Below are positions 56,201 to 64,000 of a DNA stretch of 64,000 nucleotides, one piece after another. The stretch lies in NCBI GenBank assembly GCA_032622095.1, contig CP136069.1:49396760-49460759 (forward strand), given 5' to 3'. This DNA comes from Siphonodentalium dalli (Eukaryota > Mollusca > Scaphopoda > Gadilida > Siphonodentaliidae). A program made the position numbers and the translations under genes. The stretch's first letter is position 1, and each line of letters begins with the position of its first letter. Below the pieces are notes generated by a model. The model saw only the letters and a program-made list of their open reading frames with translations, was not told the origin of the DNA and did not search any database.

Positions 56201-58040
56201 AGAACACAATTATTGTAATCACAAGCTTCTGTGGGGCATACAAAAGGTGTCGATTACCATAGACCTCCACTCTTATTCTAACAGTGTATAGGCGACTTCT
56301 TGTAATTCCGCGTTCACATGCATGGTGACCAATACAATAATAAGTTTTTCACATGTGACTTGATTGACCAATGAAAAAAATTATTCCTCGGAGACACTCA
56401 TTGATATGTTATCGCTAGTGCATGGGTTAGCCGTGTTCAATTTGATTAGTGGTAATCGGTATCCTTTAAATAATCGCTGTGAGTACACCGCAACCGTTCG
56501 TGCATTGTGTTATATTTCATCAATGGTTATCGTCTGTTCCAACATTTCCAGTCGTACGATGTATTTCAATTTCTAGTTGGTTTGTCATTCAGAATCGCTG
56601 CAGTATTCTATTGATAATATGTACAAGAGACGTAGCTAGAAGGTCTCAGGTGCAGGTTTGAACTCCGAAGTTGTGTACCCCCAAAGGAGACCCTCTAACA
56701 ACGTCCCTGCACGAATGCCATTCTGATCAAACCCAATCACCCACCGGCAATGAGCCCACAAGCACACGGGTATCATCTACACTATTACAATACAGTTGTC
56801 TATTGCACTTGCCGCCTCCTGTGTACCTCACTTTACCTTGTGATTACAATTATTATGGTCCATAGTACAGGGCCCTGACGAGTTGTATACAACGTTCATC
56901 CAACTAGATTTAGGGTGTTGTGACATAACTACCATGCCCCATAACATAACTACTCATGCCCCATTATATTCGTATAGCACTAATTGTATAGCATACCCGT
57001 GCTATGTATAGTAGAACCCAAACTCGAATATCAGTGCTCGATTCCTTACAGAAACATCACACATCTTAATCACAGCCCAGACCCGCACACAATGAAGTCG
57101 ATCCCCCAGATATGGCCATAAGGAATGACCATAACGGCAGACCCAATGCCGAAGTGTATTACCACATACCTGATCTAATATGCATCCCAAATAGTATATA
57201 AGGAACAAATACACCCCGACACATCATGCTATACTTTACTCATTTCATCTTGAGGTTCTGATACCTATCCGAGAATCACCTAACATTCGGGTCCTTCATT
57301 CCGCGATTCAATTTGTATACCTTGATTGTGTATTATCTTCTACTTCATACATTACAGATTGGTATCCATATCAATGTGTCGTTATTACACCGCAAGATAT
57401 ATATAACAGAACCGACAGGAAACCGGTTGTGTTGTTAGATACATGTACGTACGACTCAAGCAGATTCGCTCTAAAAACGCCCGTAGAGATCATATTCCAA
57501 CATCCAAAGCATGGGAATATTTTGATGTTCTTACCCGTTCTGACAGACAAATTTATAACACTGAACAAACAAGGCATGCACATTTCTTTGTGAATATATA
57601 CTTGTTCGAAAGTTGTTCCTCAATATTCTACGTCACAATAGGGGTGGTCCCAGCTCAAGATTGTATGGTTGTTTGTGACTTTTGTGAGCCGATATCGTAA
57701 TAAACATTGAATTAATTTCCCGAGAGAAATTCCATGATTGTAAACGACGCCAAGCAAAGTCACTCACATAGCCACTTAAATCTTACATTTTGAGTTGGGA
57801 TCATCACCTACGGTGACGTACATTATTCAGGCACATATATTAGCTGAGAAATAAATTACCTACAGTGCTTTTTAATGGTATAAACTTCCCTGTCATAACA
57901 TCAAAACGTTCCCATGTTCTGAACTTGATATATATAGGCGTAGCTAAAGTAGAGATTAATGGCCGATAAAATAGATGTGAACCTGAAACCGAAAGACTTG
58001 TACAGTAGTCGGCAACTGGGGTCAAGGGATGACAACACTA
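56201..58040. other. No gene recognised
   Basis: Short frames only. A small direct repeat of ATGCCCCATAACATAACTAC occurs at about 56934-56974. Two diverged copies of the dispersed motif of 10.3 kb lie at about 57505 and 57887. AGGTTTGAACTCC at 56653 resembles a pol III B box, but no A box is properly placed. Confidence 0.4.
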
Positions 58041-58059
58041 ACCAAAACAGCGCGACTGT

Positions 58060-58185
58060 TGCAGTAATGCCCTAAATAATCGACTCCTTAACCACAGCAT
58101 AATTATGGGTAACTTTTCAGGATTTAGTCGGAAATATGGCTTGTTGCCATTCATCGGAAAGCTCTCAGTCCCAGTTTGTTTCGTG
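58060..58185 (-). repeat. Dispersed repeat, inverted copy of 1.53-1.65 kb
   Basis: It carries the same sequence as 1525-1645 on the other strand. CCCAGTTTGTTTCGTGATGT follows at about 58169 and recurs directly at about 58317, with TTTCCA(T/C)TGAATC after it. Confidence 0.6.
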
Positions 58186-58599
58186 ATGTTTCCATTGAAT
58201 CCACATGAAATAAAATTGCCCCTGAGTCTTAATATTGTTAGGGAATGGTTTGTTTCCTCTGTTTCCAGCGTTTCCATCGTCTCAGAAAAAAAATATATAT
58301 ATAGTGTAACCACTGTCCCAGTTTGTTTCGTGATGTTTCCACTGAATCAACTTGAAATAAAATAAATAAGCTACTATGTCATACCAATATTCATACCAGA
58401 AGAAGATTGATGGTTCTCCAAAGACAAAATTAAACAAACAGATCCACCATTTTATAGCCCGTGAGTAACATCAATTGCATGGCATACTAAGTATGGTTCT
58501 AAAGTTGAAAAGGATGCATTCTAAACTGGCTCTGAAACGGACTGCAATGAAAATTTCAAGGTTTCCAATGTCTCCACTTGTTTCAAGTGCCTCTACGTG

Positions 58600-58682
58600 A
58601 AACGAAAATGGTGACCCTGTTTTATTCTGCTCGCATTCCTTGCCATATATGACTCTAATCGACTGAGCCACCGAGCCCCCGC
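58600..58682 (-). mobile_element. tRNA-derived SINE head (truncated)
   Basis: On the - strand the sequence GGGGGCTCGGTGGCTCAGTC, then GATTAGAGTC, matches the 5' half of a tRNA. It includes an A box TGGCTCAGTCGA (consensus TRGCNNAGYNGG with one change). No B box follows at the expected distance, so it is a broken SINE or a pseudo-tRNA, not a functional tRNA gene. Confidence 0.45.
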
Positions 58683-58789
58683 ACACGGTATGATTTGTAT
58701 CGTACGACAAATATTAGATATGTCCAGATTTGGTGCACGAAATATACATTATGCATTTGTAACCGGGTTATAGAGGTTACAAGTCAAAA

Positions 58790-59935
58790 CTATCAGACGT
58801 GTTTTTTGCCACAAAGTTACATTTGGAAGTCGCTTCAAAAATGCGACGTGTTTTTTGTCACATAGTTACATTTGCAAGTCGTTTCAAAAATGCGACGTAT
58901 TTTTTTGTCACATAGTTACAAATGCTTATCAGATAATTACTCCAACTAGAAAAATGAAAATATTTCACCCATCCTTGTTAAAAAGGGTTACAAAGTTACA
59001 TTTGCAAGTCGTTTCAAAAATGCGACGTGATTTTTGTCACATAGTTACATTTGCAAGTCGTTTAAAATATGCGATGTGTTTTGTGTGTCACATAGTTACA
59101 AATGCTTATCAGAGAATTACTCCAACTAGAAAAATGAAAATATTTCACCCATCCTTGTTAAAAAAGGGTAACAAAGTTACATTTGCAAGCAGTTTCAAAA
59201 ATGCGACGTGATTTTTTGTCACATAGTTACAAATGCTTTTCACAGAATTACTCCAACTAGAAATATGAAAATATTTCACCCATCCATGTTAAAAAAGGGT
59301 TACAAAGTTACATTTGCTAGTCGTTTAAAAAATGCGACGTGTTTTTGGTCACATAGTTACATTTGCAGGTCGTTTCACAAATGCGACGTGTTTTTGGTCA
59401 CATATTTACAAATGCTTATCAGAGAATAACTCCAACTGGAAATATGAAAATATTTCACCCACCCTTCTTAAATAATGATTTCAAAGTTACATTTGGAAGT
59501 CGTTTCAAAAATGCGACGTGTGTTTTGTCACATAGTTACAAATGCTTCTCAGAGATTTACTCCAACTAGAAAATTTAAATATTTCACCCATCCTTGTTTA
59601 AAAAGGGTTACAAAGTTATATTTGGAAGTCGTTTTAAAAATCCGACGTTTTTTTGTCACATAATTACATTTGCAAGTCGTTTCACAAATGCGATGTGTTT
59701 TTTGTCACATAAGTTACAAATGCTTATCAAAGAATAACTCCAACTAGAAATATGAAAATATTTCACCCATCATTGTCAAAAAAGAATTACAAAGTTACAT
59801 TTGAAAGTCGTTTCAAAAATGCGACGTGTGTTTTGTCACATAGCTACACATGCTTATCAGAGAATTACTCTAACTAGAAAAATGAAAATATTTCACCTAT
59901 CCTTGTTAAAAAAGGGTTACAAAGTTACATTTGGT
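58790..59935 (+). repeat. Tandem array with alternating ~180/~130 bp units
   Basis: A ~50 bp sub-unit (TTACATTTGCAAGTCGTTTC then AAAAATGCGACGTGTTTTTG and TCACATAG) is present once or twice. It is followed by a ~80 bp block (TACAAATGCTTATCAGAGAA, TTACTCCAACTAGAAA, ATGAAAATATTTCACCCATC). The CACCCATCC-type mark falls near 58970, 59150, 59281, 59460, 59588, 59769 and 59895, so spacings are about 180, 131, 179, 128, 181 and 126. Open frames across it are artefacts. Confidence 0.8.
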
Positions 59936-60183
59936 GAGGCATAAATTTATGCGAGATTTCTAATCTGTACGGAAATATTACATATTTATTGAGACATTCA
60001 GCGCATAACAAGCCAAATAATTTATGTGATAGGGTTGCATGCGTCAACTGTTGGTACGTCACTTCGGTACGAATTAAGTACAATACGTTTTAATACGTCC
60101 CCCGCCGGAAGTTCAAAGCGTCCACAGACTCCACTGTTAATCACTATATCGTCACAAACACTATCAGTTTTGAAACATTCACA
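59936..60183. other. Possible 5' flank of the candidate exon
   Basis: Less AT-rich than its surroundings from about 60030, with several CpG. No TATA box or initiator stands out clearly. Confidence 0.3.
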
Positions 60184-60411
60184 ATGGACAAAAGGGGAAC
60201 TTTCGACAATAAAACAAAGACGAAGAAACGTCGGAAACCGCCAGCTCAAGTTGTCAATCCATATTCCACGGAACAGTTTTTCGATGCCGTCGAAGAAGCA
60301 CGAGAAAAGCTAAAAGATGCCGATCTCCGTTGTTTGAATGGGGACGATATTTATGGCGCGTCCACATGTACGTGCAAGAAAATATCTGCAAGAAAATATA
60401 AGGTACAATTG
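60184..60411 (+). CDS. Candidate first coding exon of an unrecognised gene
   Basis: The ATG at 60184 sits in a good animal start context (ACAATGG). The frame begins MDKRGTFDNKTKTKKRRKPP, is basic at the N-terminus, then has an acidic/helical stretch with FFDAVEEAREKLKDADL and a cysteine pair CTCKK. After codon 74 or so (AAATATAAG, at about 60402) a GTACAA could act as splice donor, and an alternative GTACGT lies at 60368. The frame runs on to a stop at 60448-60450 if unspliced. Codon choice is more GC-rich than the surroundings. I do not recognise the family, and no further exon is visible. It may be a gene fragment or chance. Confidence 0.3.
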
Positions 60412-60436
60412 TACCCTTACATTTTCTTGCTGCAAG
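60387..60436. repeat. Inverted repeat over the candidate splice donor
   Basis: CTGCAAGAAAATATAAGGTAC and GTACCCTTACATTTTCTTGC pair almost fully around AATT. The same GCAAGAAAATAT motif also occurs just upstream at 60373. Confidence 0.65.
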
Positions 60437-60949
60437 GGTTAAGCCCGTGAGAACGCGGTGGTTCAGATGGCGTTGATTGAGCTCAATCAAAAGAGTATTA
60501 GTCGTGCTGGTTCAAGTGAATTGCGTCCGGTAAACAACATATAGTCCATATTGGCAATTCATGACATTATGACATTTATAACTGCTGACATGTATCGGTG
60601 GAATGAGGCAGGTGGAATGAGGCACCCACCTGCACGTTGCTGCTCTCATGCATAAAGACCTTCTATATAACGAGAAAGTGGTCACGTTATTTGGAAATAG
60701 GTAAACGCCTATGTTATAATTCCATAATACATGCATATGTGTGGTGACAGAAGTTATTATTGTTCTGTGGCAAATCGACCCAATATGAGGTTTTCTAGAG
60801 TTGTCTATTTGGCTTGGTTCGTGGGGCTGTGGTGTATATTACGTTACCAAACATACAGGGGTGCATGTGGACCCCCCCCCCCAACTATTGTCAATGTGTT
60901 CACCAAGTGGAAATTTCATATCTGACCAGGGGGGGGGGTCGGAACAAAA
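60437..60949. other. No gene recognised
   Basis: GTGGAATGAGGCA occurs twice at about 60598-60623. C and G homopolymer runs lie at 60872-60881 and 60930-60939. No coding is supported. Confidence 0.35.
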
Positions 60950-61255
60950 TTTCAGGCACGTATGGCGGTTTTTCCCTTTCGATCATTTTTTGTACCCACC
61001 CCCACCGCCAATTTTTTTCCGTTTTCGGCAGTTTTTTCCGACCATTTTTTGACACCCACCCCCCTCCCCTTTTAACACTAAAACAGAGATTAGATTTGCG
61101 GGGGGAAATTCACTGTAAATAGCTGTATATGAATTTCTGTGCATACTATTTATCATGGATGTTAACATGGACATGTAAATAGGAATGAGTCATTTTGAGG
61201 TCATTCGGCCAAAAAAATATGGCTGCCAGCGGCCATCTTGGATTTAAAAATGTGC
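60950..61255 (-). repeat. Dispersed repeat, inverted copy of 15.1-15.4 kb
   Basis: Reverse-complement partner of about 15118-15365. It includes CCGTTTTCGGCAGTTTTTTC, CCCTTTTAACACTAAAACAG and GGTCATTCGGCCAAA, and ends at GCGGCCATCTTGGAT. The class of element is unknown. Confidence 0.65.
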
Positions 61256-61489
61256 AACAAAATACAACACGATAACTGCCTGCAGTCAGTTTACAATTAG
61301 AAATACATTATTTCTCTCATTCAAAGTGGTTTTGAAGCCCAATTCATTGCCAAAACACTAAAAAACAAGCAGGAATTTTTTTTTTTAGTTGCGGAAAAAA
61401 TTGCTTGTTGGTGGCTTTAAATATGGTTAATGCGTGAAGATCGTTAGTGTAGATTAGATAAGGACATTCCATATACAATCAGTGACAGT

Positions 61490-61837
61490 ATGTACCATAC
61501 ACAGGATCAAATGGATATTATGGACCCGGATAATAGAAGGAAGTGCACTGTCAGTTTTCAAAAATTTCGCTATACTGGACACGTCATACGTGCAGTACAA
61601 CATGTAGTCGACGTGAGTAAAATCATAGCAGTCCAAATAACTGGGAAAGAATGTTATATTACTCTCTCGGACTCGGCAGCTAAAAGTGATGTTATTAATA
61701 ATGGGATAGATCTATATAGGAGATTTGTTCGTCCCACTGACATTGATAGAAAAACCCTTCATGTCACACTGAAAGATGCACCCATTTATATTGATGACTC
61801 CGATCTTATAAAAGCAGTGTCTACATATACGGCAACT
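61490..61837 (+). pseudogene. LINE ORF1, N-terminal RRM-like part
   Basis: A 116-codon frame from ATG 61490 to a stop at 61838-61840. Its second half has KTLHVTLKDAPIYIDDSDLI then KAVSTYT, the strand-helix pattern with D-x-x-L-x-x-x-x-x-x-Y-G that is common in RRM-like ORF1 proteins of CR1-group LINEs. At the end the sequence moves into another frame: IYGNLEEGTFKRGFIKDWNV lies one frame over from about 61820. This shows a single frameshift rather than a true C-terminus. Such proteins bind the LINE RNA. This copy cannot make the full protein unless the frameshift is bypassed. Confidence 0.6.
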
Positions 61838-62952
61838 TAGAGGAGGGAACTTTTAAAAGGGGATTCATCAAGGATTGGAATGTTGAAAATGGCACCCGCT
61901 ATCTTCAATTGACAAATTGTAAGGAAATTCCTAATGTGTTGATGGTTGGAGATTACAGTATTCGTGTTTACTCTGACTTCACAAAACAATCATGTCAAGC
62001 CTGCAACGAACTTCACCTACCCAATTACCAATGCGAGGCCAAACGAAAGTGCACCAAATGTCTGAGCGATACTCACTCCAGACGGGAGTGCACAAATGAC
62101 GTCCGATGCCGAGGCTGTCTGAAGCATGGTCACGTGATGTATCCGTGTCCAGAGCGACTGGAACAGCAGACAAATAAACAAAAGCCACCTGTCGGTGACC
62201 CAGAGCCGAGGAAACAAAATAAACAAACCTCTAAAGTGAGTGACACTCAGCCGACATCGGATGTACTCGAAGATTGGATTAACCTCAATTCGGACAATGT
62301 CAACGATAAATGCCAAGCTGACGATGGGACAATCAACACAGTAATCCTCGGGGCCAGCAATTGTGTGGGACTTAATATAAACAAGCCGAATATAAAAAAC
62401 TTTTCTGTCAGTGGAGCAACATTCGGTGAAATATCAAATTTACTGGATGGCGCAACAAAGGACGAAATCGTCGGGAAATCACTGGACGCTGTGAACTCGG
62501 TGATTTTGCACTTGGGAACAAATGATCTTACTAAAAACAATCTGAATGCAAGCTCAGCAATACTAAATATGACTGAGGCAGTTACAGAAATTGAAGCGGT
62601 AGTTCCAAACGACAAGATGAGCATATGCAGTGTACCCCCACGAAGAGGGAACAGCATGATCGCCCAGGATCATACCTCAGCAGCTATAGTTGTTAATGAC
62701 TTCCTGTCTAAGTTTTGCGCCAAGAAGGATACGTTCGAATTCGTTGATAACTATGATAAATTCTCGAGCATGGACGGAGTAAGGAAGGAACTTTTCAGCG
62801 AAAAGGACAAAAGGAGGATTCACCTGAGCCCCATTGGTAGAGACAAACTTACTGACTCGTTCACACAAGCAAGTGACAAGGGCGGCAGGAAAAGGACCCT
62901 CGAATCTGTTACGCCACCAGAACAGAACAAACAGGCAAAAGTAAAAGCCTGA
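61820..62952 (+). pseudogene. LINE ORF1, zinc-knuckle and SGNH-hydrolase-like part
   Basis: The frame is open from about 61820 to TGA 62950-62952. Counting residue 1 at 61909 (TTG, not a real start), three zinc knuckles follow each other. They are C29-x2-C32-x3-H36-x5-C42, C48-x2-C51-x4-H56-x4-C61 and C67-x2-C70-x4-H75-x4-C80; the last two are canonical CCHC. After a polar linker comes an SGNH/GDSL-like domain. It has block I G148-A-S150-N, a block II G near 169 (VSGATFGEI), block III G203-T-N205-D, and block V I304-H305-L. The Asp normally three residues before the His is Arg here, with D300 five before. CR1-type LINEs are known to carry esterase-like domains in ORF1. Nucleic-acid binding by the knuckles is likely; lipid or ester hydrolysis is uncertain. 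Confidence 0.75.
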
Positions 62953-63612
62953 TGTGTGCCCGATGGGGAAAATGACTTATTGTTGTATGATATTAATCCC
63001 TACCACAATGCTATATGTTCCTCAACTCTAACTCAAGGTTTGGTAGACATATATCAAACCGATCAATTGTACCGAAAGATCACACATGACACAAATGAAA
63101 ATGATCCAATCAACCCTGAAACAAAATTTGTTCAATCCAGTACAGCAAACAAAACAAATTATACTGGCCTGCCCATATCCCAGATGATAATGCAGTCAAG
63201 AGAAATACTATACGAGACTGGAAATAATCTAGAAAATGACCAACAATTTGACCCTTTAAACAATAACAATCCCACCGATTCAGATTGTATACATGTTGGT
63301 ATTACAGAAACGTGCCCATATGAATTGAAAAGCTCCCACGTTTTGGCACCACACAATATTTTGAATACAAATTACCCAGAAAAACAAGTGTATGATAATG
63401 AAATGTTACCCATGTGTGATCTCCAGGTTCAAGCAATAAACACGCCGAAATACGAACACAATAACGACGAAACTTTTTCTCTGCACAAATTTATACCGGC
63501 CGAAAACAATGAGTCCCTGGAATCCAAAGCGACGTGGTCTCCAACAGGCCCAATTGGAAAACCCATCAACGGGGAATACCCACCCACTAAAATAGATAGC
63601 CGAAAAAAATAG
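62953..63612 (+). pseudogene. In-frame continuation after TGA: Asn-rich tail
   Basis: Directly after the TGA the same frame stays open for about 219 codons to the stop at 63610-63612. The product is polar and Asn-rich (for example NNLENDQQFDPLNNNNPTDSD). It has no domain I recognise, and no ATG lies at its start. Staying open in the same frame for this length in AT-rich DNA suggests it was once read together with the upstream part. The TGA may be a nonsense mutation, a readthrough stop, or the real end of ORF1 with a chance open frame after it. Confidence 0.4.
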
Positions 63613-64000
63613 GTCACTGGCAATTATTAGTAAACAGTCGCGTCATACTGGTGACCACATTTGTCCTACTTCGGAAACCCATAGTACAACCGAAGCGAGT
63701 CAATTATTTACAACAGCAGCTAATTAGTCCAGGAGATATTGGTCGACCTCTGCACCCCCCCCCCCCCCCCCAGGACTCAACTTCACCCCACTAATTTTTT
63801 TCCTTAAGGTCTCCTCTAAATTTTTTCACTTGTTAACAAGAAAAAAAAAGTGGCCGGAGAGACTCCAGACAAGATGGCGTCCATCATGGCGGCCATTTAT
63901 TTTAAATGCACCATGTCTCTTTGATCCTCGTTATAGTAAAGATGATATCACATGCTGTCTTGTTTTCCGCTCGATTCGTTATGCTAATATATAAACCTTA
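63613..64000. other. No gene recognised at the right edge
   Basis: A run of about 17 C (63755-63771) and an A-rich run at 63839-63849. GATGGCGTCCATCATGGCGG forms a short imperfect palindrome at about 63873. No LINE endonuclease motif is seen in any + frame. Confidence 0.4.

Larger units (their letters stand above)
61440..63620 (+). mobile_element. CR1-like LINE ORF1 region
   Basis: Three consecutive reading-frame blocks (61490-61837, about 61820-62952 and 62953-63612) together make an ORF1-type protein of a non-LTR retrotransposon: RRM-like fold, three zinc knuckles, SGNH-type domain and polar tail. The first junction is a frameshift and the second an in-frame TGA. No endonuclease or reverse transcriptase follows before the window ends, so ORF2 is either deleted or beyond 64000. 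The 5' end is not defined. Confidence 0.7.

Noticed and set aside
56640-56680. AGGTTTGAACTCC as a pol III B box
   Set aside because: No A box or cloverleaf upstream; a single weak match.
1525-58313. A conserved peptide ESFPMN-x-NKPYFRLNPEKLPII found at both 1.5 and 58.1 kb
   Set aside because: The two loci share nucleotide sequence as a dispersed repeat. There is no sign that the protein frame is the conserved quantity.
58855-59663. Open frames of 60-118 codons across the 58.8-59.9 kb array
   Set aside because: They repeat with the tandem units and change frame between them. The peptide motifs (HSYICKSF, KMKIFHPS) only reflect the satellite.

Overview
This is a stretch of animal (metazoan) nuclear DNA. 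It is AT-rich and intron/repeat-like, has no operons and no dense coding, and carries decayed LINEs, MITEs, Helitron-type elements and satellite arrays. The LINE types (an ORF1 with zinc knuckles plus an SGNH domain, and an L1-like relic) and the repeat style suggest a marine invertebrate such as a lancelet, mollusc, brachiopod or hemichordate. The species cannot be named from the sequence. I find no complete host gene. One possible first coding exon lies at 60184-60411.

Layout. 1-16 kb: AT-rich DNA with relics of three non-LTR retrotransposons (1.4-2.45, 9.45-9.64 and 14.1-14.4 kb), TTAA- or TA-flanked MITEs (2.95, 5.07, 11.86, 13.0 and 14.5 kb), large fold-back palindromes (6.77 and 7.05 kb) and dispersed repeat pairs. 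16.18-17.29 kb: three Helitron-like elements joined head to tail on the + strand. 17.8-19.5 kb: another palindromic MITE and small fold-backs. 20.5-44.48 kb: the dominant feature, a ~24 kb head-to-tail array of about 46 non-autonomous Helitron-like elements, all on the - strand. Each junction puts the CTAG 3' end of one element directly against the TC 5' end of the next. Most elements are built from 1 to 4 copies of a ~122 bp CpG-rich module, and the central part is a higher-order repeat of four element types (alpha-beta-gamma-delta, ~1.94 kb).

46.2-56.2 kb: a ~10 kb structure bounded by ~0.87 kb inverted repeats. It contains a diverged ~185 bp satellite and a 4056 bp tandem duplication that is almost identical between copies. 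58.8-59.9 kb: a tandem array whose spacing alternates ~180/~130 bp. 61.4-63.6 kb: a CR1-like LINE ORF1 region with RRM-like, CCHC and SGNH-hydrolase-like parts, broken by one frameshift and one in-frame TGA.

No genes here appear to work together as a pathway. The most interesting material is the Helitron concatemer. It combines rolling-circle-type junctions, quantised element lengths, a strict order rule between element types, and dense perfect matches to the NRF-1 consensus. A neighbouring element is rich in ERR/NR5A-type TCAAGGTCA sites.
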